Positions 1 through 7,806 of a stretch of DNA of 64,000 nt are shown one piece after another. The DNA lies in NCBI RefSeq assembly GCF_013265555.1, contig NZ_CP041345.1, forward strand, positions 2,836,581-2,900,580. Reading direction: 5' to 3'. Position numbers and translations under genes: made by a program. Position 1 is the first letter of the stretch; each line of letters starts with the position of its first letter. Origin of the DNA: Tenuifilum thalassicum. GTDB taxonomy: Bacteria > Bacteroidota > Bacteroidia > Bacteroidales > Tenuifilaceae. The notes under the pieces are model-generated. The model had not been told where the DNA came from. It saw nothing but the letters and a program-made list of their open reading frames with translations, and made no database searches.

Positions 1-1427
1 CTAACACACCATGGGCAATAGGAATTGCAGTTCCTATTAACGATATTCTTGCTGCTGCAAATAAGAATTATAACACCAGTTTTATTCTAGCAGTTATAGG
101 ACTGTTGGTTATGATACTTGTTATTTATATAGTATCGAACAATATTGCTAAACCCATTAAGACAATCACACAAATAATTCTTGACTTTGCTAAAGGTAAA
201 ATAATTAAAGACATAAAATTAGACACAAAAGGGAACACCGAGATTAGTCAAATGGCTGCAGCGGTAGAGAAATCGCTAATTGGGATTCATAAAAAAACAC
301 AATTTGCAAGTGAAATTGGTTCAGGTAATCTTTCAGTTGATCTAGATCTTTTAAGCGAAGACGATCACTTAGGTAAGTCGCTATTGGAAATGCGCGATAA
401 TTTACGCAAAGCTCGTGAAGAAGAAGAACAAAGAAAGGTTGAAGAATCTAAAAAACGTTGGATAAACGAGGGGATGGCTAAATTTGGTGAAATTCTTCGC
501 CAAAACAACGATAATCTTACTCTACTTAGTCAAGAACTTATAAAAAACTTGGTCTGGCATCTAAACGCATCGGTTGGAGGAATTTTCTTACTGAATGAAG
601 ATTCTGAAACTGGTGATAAAACCTTTGATATGGTAGCAATGTTTGCTTACGATAGAAATAGGCTAATGAAAAGAAGCTACCATTTTGCTGAAGGAATTAT
701 AGGAGCATGTGCCGCAGAACGGGATGTCATAATACTAAAGGAAGTACCGCAAGACTATATTGAAATTACTTCTGGTCTTGGTGGCATTAACCCTAACTTC
801 ATTATTGCTGTACCTCTTATTTTTGAAGACCAAGTACTTGGAGTAATTGAGATAGCATCACTTCAAGAGTTTAAAGAACATGAAATAGAATTCCTAAAAG
901 ACCTCTCCAACAGCATTGCATCAACCCTTAATTCAGTTAAGGTAAACTCTCTTACTGCTGAACTTTTAATGAAATCAAAAGAGCAGGCAGAAATGATGGC
1001 AGCACAAGAGGAGGAGATGCGCCAAAACATGGAGGAACTTCAAGCTACTCAAGAAGAAGCAGCACGAAGAACCTTTGAATTTGAGAGCCTTATCAATGCT
1101 CTAAATACCGCTGCATTTGTCATGGAGTACGATACCAATGGTTATGTTGTAAACATTAACGATGGCTATCTTAATTTCTTGGGCGCTAAGAGAGAGGATA
1201 TTATTGGAATGCATTATTCTGATGGCCTGGTGCTATCCGACGAAGAGAAAAAATCATTTGAAAAAACATGGAACGAAATTCTTAATGGCAAAACTCATAA
1301 ACATAAAACAAAGATTAATCTTTTAGGAAAGGAGTATACCCTCTTAGAATCATATACTCCAACCTTTGACCAAAATGGTCAACTTGTAAAGATACTAAAA
1401 ATCGCAATGGATATATCAAACATTTAA
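1..1427 (+). CDS. Membrane sensor protein, Cache(end)-HAMP-GAF-PAS (N-terminus cut by window edge)
   Basis: The reading frame is open to the left edge (first full codon at position 3), so the ATG/TTG codons near 105 are internal and the protein is partial, with 474 residues visible. In order: the tail of a probable periplasmic Cache domain (PWAIGIAVPI), one membrane helix (about codons 24-45), a HAMP linker, a helical stretch, a GAF domain (coordinates about 530-940), a glutamate-rich coiled coil (EEEMRQNMEELQATQEE) and one PAS domain up to the stop. No histidine-kinase, methyl-accepting or cyclase domain follows, so the visible part has no recognisable output. It probably senses a small ligand outside and a second signal through GAF/PAS and passes it to a partner. 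The domain calls are from sequence feel; the overall role is inference. Its stop overlaps the stop of the convergent next gene. Confidence 0.75.
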   Translation, partial: NTPWAIGIAVPINDILAAANKNYNTSFILAVIGLLVMILVIYIVSNNIAKPIKTITQIILDFAKGKIIKDIKLDTKGNTEISQMAAAVEKSLIGIHKKTQFASEIGSGNLSVDLDLLSEDDHLGKSLLEMRDNLRKAREEEEQRKVEESKKRWINEGMAKFGEILRQNNDNLTLLSQELIKNLVWHLNASVGGIFLLNEDSETGDKTFDMVAMFAYDRNRLMKRSYHFAEGIIGACAAERDVIILKEVPQDYIEITSGLGGINPNFIIAVPLIFEDQVLGVIEIASLQEFKEHEIEFLKDLSNSIASTLNSVKVNSLTAELLMKSKEQAEMMAAQEEEMRQNMEELQATQEEAARRTFEFESLINALNTAAFVMEYDTNGYVVNINDGYLNFLGAKREDIIGMHYSDGLVLSDEEKKSFEKTWNEILNGKTHKHKTKINLLGKEYTLLESYTPTFDQNGQLVKILKIAMDISNI

Positions 1428-2230
1428 ACGCTAAATTCCACCAAATAGCCTGTATGATTCCGAACATTAAACACAGTACCTGATTCAAATATCAGGTATT
1501 GTCCTTTTATTCCAATCAGTTTCTCTTCTATAAAATCAACCTTATCCAAATTTAAAGACTTAATTTTTTGAAGTGTTTCAACTTTGGGGTATGTTATTGT
1601 ATAAACGATATCTTCCTCAGGTCGGTAATCAAATCCCTTTCCGTTTAAAAATTCCAAAGCCTTTGCCTTTTCTGCTAAAAAATCTTTAGGCACTTCTTCC
1701 CTATCTTTTAACATTCGTTGCCAAGCCGTTTTATCTGACAAAATAGCCTTAAGTTCTTCCTCAATAATTCCAGCACTATAGCGGTTTGGTGTTTTACAAA
1801 TCTTAATAGCATAAGTGGCTCCCTGATCGACCCAACGAGTTGGAATTTGATGGTAACGAGTAACGCCAACCTTTAAACCACCTGTCCAGGCCAAATATAC
1901 AAAGTGATCGACCAGACAATTTTCTTCGGCAAATTTGATATCCCTTGCTATTCCCTCATGGGCCCTGCATAGTTCCGGTCTTAATACACACTCTTCTGCT
2001 TCGGGTACCTTTATAAAACATGGATAGCAAAAACCCTGACCATACGACTTCTTTATCTTTTTGCCACAACTTATACAATATATCTCATGCTGATATCTTA
2101 GACCAATGCTTTGACCTACAAGATCATTCATCTTGAGCATACCTTCCTCAAGTTCTATGTAGTAGCTTGGCTTAACTTGGTACTCGCCCCCCTCGTTTTC
2201 AAACTTCATCTTTCTTAAAACACCTTTCAT
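1424..2230 (-). CDS. DUF2797 family protein with zinc-finger-like cysteines
   Basis: 268 residues, cytoplasmic (no signal peptide or membrane segment). Residues about 50-95 carry CISCGKK, CYPC, then two further cysteines and a histidine, a likely zinc site. The central part (YLAWTGGLKVGVTR, then RWVDQGA, then a conserved EEEL helix) is the core of DUF2797, a family of unknown function in Bacteroidota and Actinobacteria. The Y-G-x-K-V-G-x-T-R layout followed by a distant glutamate looks like a GIY-YIG-type nuclease core; that is my inference, not an established assignment. The gene converges on the sensor gene and shares the TTAA in which both stop codons lie. The ATG at 2230 is followed by a good family N-terminus (MKGVLRKM). 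Function unknown. Confidence 0.75.
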   Translation of the reverse strand: MKGVLRKMKFENEGGEYQVKPSYYIELEEGMLKMNDLVGQSIGLRYQHEIYCISCGKKIKKSYGQGFCYPCFIKVPEAEECVLRPELCRAHEGIARDIKFAEENCLVDHFVYLAWTGGLKVGVTRYHQIPTRWVDQGATYAIKICKTPNRYSAGIIEEELKAILSDKTAWQRMLKDREEVPKDFLAEKAKALEFLNGKGFDYRPEEDIVYTITYPKVETLQKIKSLNLDKVDFIEEKLIGIKGQYLIFESGTVFNVRNHTGYLVEFSV

Positions 2231-2329
2231 ATCTTTTCAAATTTAATCGACTTACAAAATACAATGAAATATTAGTACTACCAAACAAACAATGAATGAG
2301 AAAGTTTCATTTATTTTTCAGTACCTTGT

Positions 2330-2361
2330 TTTGCATAGTATTAATTTTATACATATATTTG
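2330..2361 (+). promoter_or_regulatory. Bacteroidota-type promoter of the PspC/PadR operon
   Basis: TTTG at 2330-2333, a 20-base spacer and TATATTTG at 2354-2361 match the Bacteroidota sigma factor consensus (TTTG, about 20, TAnnTTTG). Expected transcript start near 2368, leaving a leader of about 40 bases before the ATG at 2409. Identified by consensus only. Confidence 0.7.
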
Positions 2362-2408
2362 CAATAAACAAATACTAATCATTTCACACAACTTCAAAAA
2401 CAACAAAC

Positions 2409-2945
2409 ATGAAGAAAACAATATCAGCAAGTTTAAACCGCAAGGCATATATTCTTGACGAAGATGCCTACGAGATGCTAGAACGATATTTATCTAGCTT
2501 AGAATACCACTTCCAGAGTGATGAAAACAAGACAGAAATTTTGGATGATATTGAAACAAGGATTGCCGAGCACTTTGATAAAATTATTAAGGTAGAAGGA
2601 CAGGTAATAAATACAGAAAACGTGAAAAACGTGATAGCCACAATAGGAACTCCAAGCGACTTAGATAGCGATGATCTAAACACATCATCGGTAAGCCAAA
2701 AAGCATATCCTAAACTCTATCGAGATTTAGAGGAAAGGGTATTAGGCGGAATCTGTTCAGGAATGGGGCATTACTGGAAAGTTGATCCAGTATTATTTAG
2801 ACTTGTATTTGTGCTTCTTGCCCTATGGGGCGGGATTGGCATACTAATATACCTGGTACTTTGGATTGTTATTCCCCCAGCAAAAACTCCATCGGAGCGA
2901 CTTGAGATGAAGGGTGAGCAATTCAACATCAACAATATAAAGTAA
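2409..2945 (+). CDS. PspC-domain protein, short paralogue
   Basis: 178 residues. Residues 1-90 form a cytosolic helical region (DEDAYEMLERYLSSLEYHF, then DDIETRIAEHF) shared with the longer protein two genes downstream. Residues about 102-162 are a PspC domain: YRDLEERVLGGICSGMGHYW, then a hydrophobic helix pair ending in LWIVIPPAKTPSERLEMKG. PspC proteins sit in the inner membrane and take part in envelope-stress or phage-shock-type responses; no PspA is seen nearby. First gene of a three-gene operon (30 bases to PadR) behind a strong promoter at 2330-2361. Probably controlled by the PadR encoded next door, as in many PadR-PspC pairs; that link is inference from position. Confidence 0.8.
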   Translation: MKKTISASLNRKAYILDEDAYEMLERYLSSLEYHFQSDENKTEILDDIETRIAEHFDKIIKVEGQVINTENVKNVIATIGTPSDLDSDDLNTSSVSQKAYPKLYRDLEERVLGGICSGMGHYWKVDPVLFRLVFVLLALWGGIGILIYLVLWIVIPPAKTPSERLEMKGEQFNINNIK

Positions 2946-2975
2946 ACCCAACTATTCACTAGAACACGTAAAACC

Positions 2976-3329
2976 ATGAGTTCAGAAGTAGAAAATGCAA
3001 AAGCGCAAATGCGAAAGGGGGTGCTAGAGCTATGTGTACTTACCCTACTTTCCAGAGGCGATGCTTATGCTAACGATCTTATCAATCAGCTTAAAGCTGC
3101 TAAAATGATTGTAGTTGAAGGAACAATATATCCCTTACTAACACGTCAGAAGAATGCTGGTCTACTTAATTACCGATGGGAGGAATCGCCACAAGGCCCC
3201 CCAAGAAAGTATTATACGCTTACTGAAAAAGGGAAGCAATACCTTGCCGAATTGAATTCGGGATGGGATGAGCTTGTTGAGCTGGTAGATACTATCCGAT
3301 ATGGGAAGCAAAGTAACGATAAAGAATAA
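2976..3329 (+). CDS. PadR-family transcriptional regulator
   Basis: 117 residues, the usual size of a short (subfamily 2) PadR repressor. The N-terminal winged helix is clear: RKGVLELCVLTLLSRGDAYA, then VEGTIYPLLTRQKNAGLLNY and the wing with GPPRKYYTLTEKGKQYL. The C-terminal helix (LAELNSGWDELVELVDTI) is the dimerisation helix. PadR proteins are DNA-binding dimers that respond to small molecules or membrane stress; a likely target is its own operon promoter. It lies between two PspC-domain genes with gaps of 30 and 21 bases, so all three are probably one transcript. The inducer cannot be read from sequence. Confidence 0.9.
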   Translation: MSSEVENAKAQMRKGVLELCVLTLLSRGDAYANDLINQLKAAKMIVVEGTIYPLLTRQKNAGLLNYRWEESPQGPPRKYYTLTEKGKQYLAELNSGWDELVELVDTIRYGKQSNDKE

Positions 3330-3350
3330 AACAAAAATCGATACACAAAA

Positions 3351-4910
3351 ATGGACAAAATAGTTGATGTTAGCATAGGAGGTATTTCTTTCACCTTGGA
3401 GGCAGAAGCATACTCAATACTAACGAAATACCTAAACGAAGTTGAAAGCCGCCTGAGCAACAAATCGTTTGCAAAAGAGGTATTAGCTGATATAGAATAC
3501 CGAATTGCAGAACTCTTATCGGAGAGAGTAAAACCCAAGAAAGTGGTTCCTCCAGAAACCATAAATAGCATTGTAGAGCAAATTGGCTATCCCGATGAAG
3601 ACGTTAATAGCCAAAAACAAAAAAAACAAGATTATACCCACCGAAAGCGTATCTACCGAGACTCAGATGAAGGCATTATTGCTGGAGTTTGTAGTGGCCT
3701 TGGCGCATATTTTAGAGTTGACCCGCTGGTTTTCAGAGCAATATTCATTGGTCTCCTTTTCCTGCATGGGTTTGGCTTGCTCTTTTATTTAATACTATGG
3801 CTTTCCATACCCAAAGCAAAAACGCCACTACAAAAAATGGAAATGATGGGCGACAAGCAATCAATTGATAATCTTTTAAACGAGATTAAAGAAGATATTA
3901 ACTCAATTGGCACTAAAATTAAAAAGTCGGAGAAGGATGGGATTCTAGGAAAACTAATTAATCTTTTAGGACAAATTTTAATCTACATACTTAAAGCAAT
4001 TGGGATTATTGTAAAGGTTATTGCAATAATCATAGGCTCTGTTTTAATTGCAGGAATGCTACTTCTGTTCATTTCATTAGTTTTTGCCATTTTCTTTGCA
4101 TCCTATGGCTTGAGCCATTTTACCTTTTTAGGCGGCATTGGCATATCACTCAACGAAATCATATCATCTGTTATTGATATAAGTAGTGGTTATTGGATTA
4201 CCATCCCGCTCTTCCTTGTTTTTGCCATTCCAATAGTAGCATTGATTTATGCAGGTTTTAGAATTATTTTTAGAGTAAAAGCTAAAGATAAAAACCTTGC
4301 AATAATAGCGCTTGTTCTTTGGGCTTCAGCCATTTTTGCCTTATCAATAACAACATTCCTACAAGTCAAAAGTTTTTCTGCTAGTGGTCAACATGTTAGC
4401 AAAGTATTAATTAAAACAGACCCAAGGGCACCACATACCTTATATTGTAAATCGTTCAATTACATTTCCGACAGTACGATTCAACAGTTGAGCACCTCAA
4501 TACTTAACCTAAAACTTATTGACTATAAAGGCGAACAACTTCTTTCAGGTGAGCCAAAGCTTATTATAGAAAAATCGGAAGAAAACAAACCAGCGGTTAC
4601 CATAATAAAGAACTCAAGGGGGACAAATAGATTCATTGCAAAAAGGAATGCAAAAATGGTTGAATACAGTATCACACAGAAAGATTCAGTAATAACCTTT
4701 GATCCAATTTTTGTTATACCCAACGATATTAAATGGAAGAACCAAAGTGTTACAATAGAACTACATTTGCCTGTTGGGCAAAAAATTTATATTGATGAAA
4801 CCCTTGCATACATTTTGGACGAGAACCAGCCAAACTGCATTTACTGGCCTGATGAGCTAGTCGGGAAGACATGGGTTATGACCCAAAAAGGGCTTAGGCC
4901 TGCGAAATAA
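3351..4910 (+). CDS. PspC-domain membrane protein, long paralogue
   Basis: 519 residues. Residues 1-85 repeat the helical domain of the short paralogue (LADIEYRIAELLSERV). A PspC domain follows at about 100-165 (YRDSDEGIIAGVCSGLGAYF, then LILWLSIPKAKTPLQKMEMM). A linker (KEDINSIGTKIKKSEKDG) leads to at least three long hydrophobic segments at about 200-345, then a C-terminal beta-rich domain (about 350-519) that ends VGKTWVMTQKGLRPAK and contains LPVGQKIYID, of the type often found in PspC proteins of this phylum. This looks like an envelope-stress sensor whose C-terminal domain lies on the other side of the membrane. Third gene of the operon after PadR. The family is firm, the job inferred. 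Confidence 0.8.
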   Translation: MDKIVDVSIGGISFTLEAEAYSILTKYLNEVESRLSNKSFAKEVLADIEYRIAELLSERVKPKKVVPPETINSIVEQIGYPDEDVNSQKQKKQDYTHRKRIYRDSDEGIIAGVCSGLGAYFRVDPLVFRAIFIGLLFLHGFGLLFYLILWLSIPKAKTPLQKMEMMGDKQSIDNLLNEIKEDINSIGTKIKKSEKDGILGKLINLLGQILIYILKAIGIIVKVIAIIIGSVLIAGMLLLFISLVFAIFFASYGLSHFTFLGGIGISLNEIISSVIDISSGYWITIPLFLVFAIPIVALIYAGFRIIFRVKAKDKNLAIIALVLWASAIFALSITTFLQVKSFSASGQHVSKVLIKTDPRAPHTLYCKSFNYISDSTIQQLSTSILNLKLIDYKGEQLLSGEPKLIIEKSEENKPAVTIIKNSRGTNRFIAKRNAKMVEYSITQKDSVITFDPIFVIPNDIKWKNQSVTIELHLPVGQKIYIDETLAYILDENQPNCIYWPDELVGKTWVMTQKGLRPAK

Positions 4911-4932
4911 ATTTTAAAAAATTTAAAAAAAC

Positions 4933-4963
4933 TTGCATTTTAATATTTGCGTTATTATTTTTG
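4933..4963 (+). promoter_or_regulatory. Promoter of tRNA-Gln
   Basis: TTG at 4933-4935, a 20-base spacer and TATTTTTG at 4956-4963 fit the Bacteroidota consensus. The predicted transcript start near 4970 lies about 17 bases before the mature tRNA. Found by consensus only. Confidence 0.6.
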
Positions 4964-4986
4964 CATCGCTTTTAAAGCAACAGGTT

Positions 4987-5057
4987 TGACCTATGGTGTA
5001 ATGGTAGCACAGCAGATTTTGGTTCTGTTAGTCTAGGTTCGAGTCCTGGTAGGTCAA
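4987..5057 (+). tRNA. tRNA-Gln (anticodon UUG)
   Basis: A complete cloverleaf can be folded: acceptor stem TGACCTA/TAGGTCA (7 pairs), anticodon stem GCAGA/TCTGT with loop TTTTGGT giving anticodon TTG (reads CAA/CAG), T-arm with GTTCGAGTC, and discriminator A at 5057. CCA is not fully encoded (CAA follows). It is followed at once by an intrinsic terminator. Confidence 0.93.
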
Positions 5058-5059
5058 CA

Positions 5060-5090
5060 AAGCCCTTGAGAAGTCAAGGGCTTTTATTTT
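5060..5090 (+). terminator. Intrinsic terminator after tRNA-Gln
   Basis: Perfect 10-base stem AAGCCCTTGA / TCAAGGGCTT with a 4-base loop (5060-5083), then a T-rich tract TTTTATTTT to 5090. It also lies just beyond the stop of the leftward acyltransferase gene. Confidence 0.85.
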
Positions 5091-5093
5091 ATA

Positions 5094-6623
5094 TTAGAAC
5101 CTGAAGTAAATAAAAGGCTTAATACCCAAATACTGGAATTGAACTATTATAACAATAATCGCGAAAGCAACCAGTAGTTTTACATACCAAGGAGATTTAA
5201 TAAAGTTACCTCGAATGTTTTCCTTTAAATTAAAGGGTAGCCAATGTAATAGAAATCCCAAGGTTAACATTGCAAGAACATCTAAATTACCTAACACGAT
5301 AATTGGCACATAGTTAATGCCAAAATCAGTAAAGATCTTTTTTATCAGCTGCAAAGCCGTTGCAAAACTGTTGGCTCTGAAAAAAATCCAAGAAAAGCAG
5401 ACCAGATGAAAGGTTAAAAAGATTCCAAGGAATCTTTTAAGTGGCTTGTTCCAAACTACTTTTACTTTTCGGAAGTTCGAGATCATTTTTTCTATGGCCA
5501 ATCCGACTCCATGTATACCACCCCAAACCACAAACCGCCAATGTGCACCATGCCAAAGCCCTCCCAAAAGCATCGTTATCATCAAATTGATATACGTTCT
5601 TAACTTGCCTTTCCGGTTACCACCCAAGGGAATATATAAATAATCGCGCAACCACGACGAAAGTGAGATGTGCCATCTATGCCAAAAATCGGTCAAACTA
5701 TTTGCTTTGTAAGGTTCGTTGAAATTAATAGGAAGGCGAAACCCTAACAGCAAGGCAAGCCCAATTGCAATGTCGGTATAACCAGAAAAATCGCAATAAA
5801 TCTGAAGAGCATATCCATAGGTTGCCAAAAGGCTTTCAAAGCCTGTAAAAGACAAAGGGTTATCGAACACCCTATCAACAAAATTAACTGAGAGATAGTC
5901 TGATATTACCATCTTTTTAAACAGACCGCCTAAAATCAGGAAAAGAGCATGGCCAAACTCTTTAGCACTTAGGTTGTATTTTCTAAAAATTTGAGGAATA
6001 AACTCAGAAGCACGAACAATTGGGCCAGCCACTAATTGCGGGAAAAAGGAAACATAAAAGGCAAAATCTATAATATTTTTCACAGGTTTAACTCTTCCCC
6101 TATAGACATCAACCGTATAGCTTATTGTTTGAAACGAATAAAACGATATTCCTACAGGTAAAAGAATGTTTAATGTATCAAAACTAGTATGAAATAAGGA
6201 GTTAGACCAAAGAGCCAAATAATTAACAGTCACAAAGTTAGTTTCGAAGATGCTATTTATTAGATTTACAAGAAAGTAGGAATACTTAAAATACGATAGG
6301 ACAGAAAGGTTAACGAACACACTTAAGGCAACCAACCATCGTTTTTTGGTCTCACTATTTGAGATAGAGATTAAATAGCCTATGGAGTAATCAACAACTG
6401 TGGAGAAAAGGAGCAAAGAAAAGAATAAACCGCTCGACTTAAAATAAAAGAATAGGCTAAACACCAAAAGGTATGCACTACGTGCAATTGGCCGATTATA
6501 AACATGTGTATACCCCAGCAATAAAACACCAAAAAACACCCAAAAACTAGCCTGTGTAAAAATTAGCGAATCGCCATCGTGATATTTTAAGAAATCGAGT
6601 ATTAAATTAGTTAGCTGGTCCAT
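5094..6623 (-). CDS. MBOAT-family O-acyltransferase (AlgI/PatA-like)
   Basis: 509 residues from the ATG at 6623; a TTG at 6641 in the same frame is possible but overlaps the upstream gene further. Polytopic membrane protein with around ten hydrophobic segments and the MBOAT core: FWHRWHISLSSWLRDYLYIP, GGNRKGK, then GGLWHGAHWRFVVWGGIHG with the conserved histidines. Members such as AlgI and PatA move acetyl (or other acyl) groups from the cytoplasm across the inner membrane to an extracytoplasmic polysaccharide or peptidoglycan, usually with an SGNH partner. Two SGNH genes lie directly upstream in the same operon, overlapping by 17 and 4 bases, which strongly supports that pairing. The acceptor polymer is unknown; no polymer synthesis genes are adjacent. 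Confidence 0.9.
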   Translation of the reverse strand: MDQLTNLILDFLKYHDGDSLIFTQASFWVFFGVLLLGYTHVYNRPIARSAYLLVFSLFFYFKSSGLFFSLLLFSTVVDYSIGYLISISNSETKKRWLVALSVFVNLSVLSYFKYSYFLVNLINSIFETNFVTVNYLALWSNSLFHTSFDTLNILLPVGISFYSFQTISYTVDVYRGRVKPVKNIIDFAFYVSFFPQLVAGPIVRASEFIPQIFRKYNLSAKEFGHALFLILGGLFKKMVISDYLSVNFVDRVFDNPLSFTGFESLLATYGYALQIYCDFSGYTDIAIGLALLLGFRLPINFNEPYKANSLTDFWHRWHISLSSWLRDYLYIPLGGNRKGKLRTYINLMITMLLGGLWHGAHWRFVVWGGIHGVGLAIEKMISNFRKVKVVWNKPLKRFLGIFLTFHLVCFSWIFFRANSFATALQLIKKIFTDFGINYVPIIVLGNLDVLAMLTLGFLLHWLPFNLKENIRGNFIKSPWYVKLLVAFAIIVIIVQFQYLGIKPFIYFRF

Positions 6624-7806
6624 TGGGGTTAAAATATTCAAAGATGTTTGTTTTTAGCATGGCATCGAACAAAAGGTTTGCTTGCAGCTCATACCCCTTG
6701 GGCTTGAAATGTATGCCATCGGGAGCCGCAAAACCAAGGTCCATCCATGAGCTAATGCTGCTATATCCTCCCATGATAGTATAAAAATCCCAATAGGGTA
6801 AGTTTCTTTGCTCTGCAAAATCTTTTATCATAGATGAAACCATAAGCGCATTAGGGTTGCTAGCTGCCTTTTCAAAAAGATGGTCGTTAGGTGTTGTAAG
6901 TATCACCAAAGAGTTAGGACACGCCGTTTTGACCTTTTCAATAAATTGCTTTAGCTCACGTTTAAATCTTGTGCTATCAAACACATTGGTATAGGAATCA
7001 TTTGTACCAAAGGAAACTATTATGCAATTGGGATTTAGTAGTTTAAGTTCCTCTTCTATAAATATGGATTTATTATAACCAGAGAAAGCAGCTCCATTTA
7101 ATCCAGTTGAGCTCACAGAAAAAGGGGTATGGGTGTGCCACAAATTTACAGCTTGTATAATGATTTCACCATTTAGCTCATTCCTAAACCCTATGGTTAA
7201 GGAATCATCCTCACTGTTAACTGCATACTCAACGTACCCTTCACTTCTTTGCACTTCGATAGCCTGAGGTGTTAATACTACTGGTACCTCGTTTAACATG
7301 GTCTTATAGAAAACACCGATACGGTTAAAACTTGGTTGTATTCCGTTTCGCTGCTTAAGTTTAAAAGAGATTGTTGCACCACTATCCGAAGTAACCACAT
7401 AGGCACCAAAAAGACCACTAGGAATTTTTGTTTTTGCACCATTTACCTTCTGAAAACGCCAGATTCCAGAGTGATAAGAAACATAATCCACCGGATTATT
7501 CGACCCAAGAATAGAATACGGGAATAGCAACCCTGGCGACATTTTTGCAACACCATACCTATCTGCTATATTCTTTTTCAGCGTACTTGAAATAATACCA
7601 GCCTGAACATGTGAATCGCCCATATGGATAATTGAAACTAAGCTTTTATCTCGCAGCATATCAGCTCTCGTATTTCTAATGACATTATCATCAAGATTGA
7701 CAAGAAGGTGCTCTGTGGGGACATCAATATCAACAACATGTAATTGGTAAGGAATAAATACCAAAAAAACAATAATGCTAAATATTTTCAATAAAAAGAA
7801 CCTCAT
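6607..7806 (-). CDS. SGNH/GDSL hydrolase-like protein, O-acylation partner 1
   Basis: 399 residues with an N-terminal uncleaved or cleaved hydrophobic helix (about 1-22), so the body faces the periplasm. SGNH blocks are visible: block I HMGDSHVQAG with Ser65, block III VSFGTNDSY (Gly and Asn), and block V PDGIHFKPKGYE with the Asp-x-x-His pair. A beta-rich insert lies between blocks I and III (about 120-220). This is the layout of AlgJ/AlgX/PatB-type proteins, which finish or reverse the O-acyl transfer begun by an MBOAT protein. Start ATG at 7806 lies in an ATGA overlap with the upstream SGNH gene, and the 3' end overlaps the MBOAT gene, so the three are translationally coupled. Confidence 0.85.
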   Translation of the reverse strand: MRFFLLKIFSIIVFLVFIPYQLHVVDIDVPTEHLLVNLDDNVIRNTRADMLRDKSLVSIIHMGDSHVQAGIISSTLKKNIADRYGVAKMSPGLLFPYSILGSNNPVDYVSYHSGIWRFQKVNGAKTKIPSGLFGAYVVTSDSGATISFKLKQRNGIQPSFNRIGVFYKTMLNEVPVVLTPQAIEVQRSEGYVEYAVNSEDDSLTIGFRNELNGEIIIQAVNLWHTHTPFSVSSTGLNGAAFSGYNKSIFIEEELKLLNPNCIIVSFGTNDSYTNVFDSTRFKRELKQFIEKVKTACPNSLVILTTPNDHLFEKAASNPNALMVSSMIKDFAEQRNLPYWDFYTIMGGYSSISSWMDLGFAAPDGIHFKPKGYELQANLLFDAMLKTNIFEYFNPNGPAN

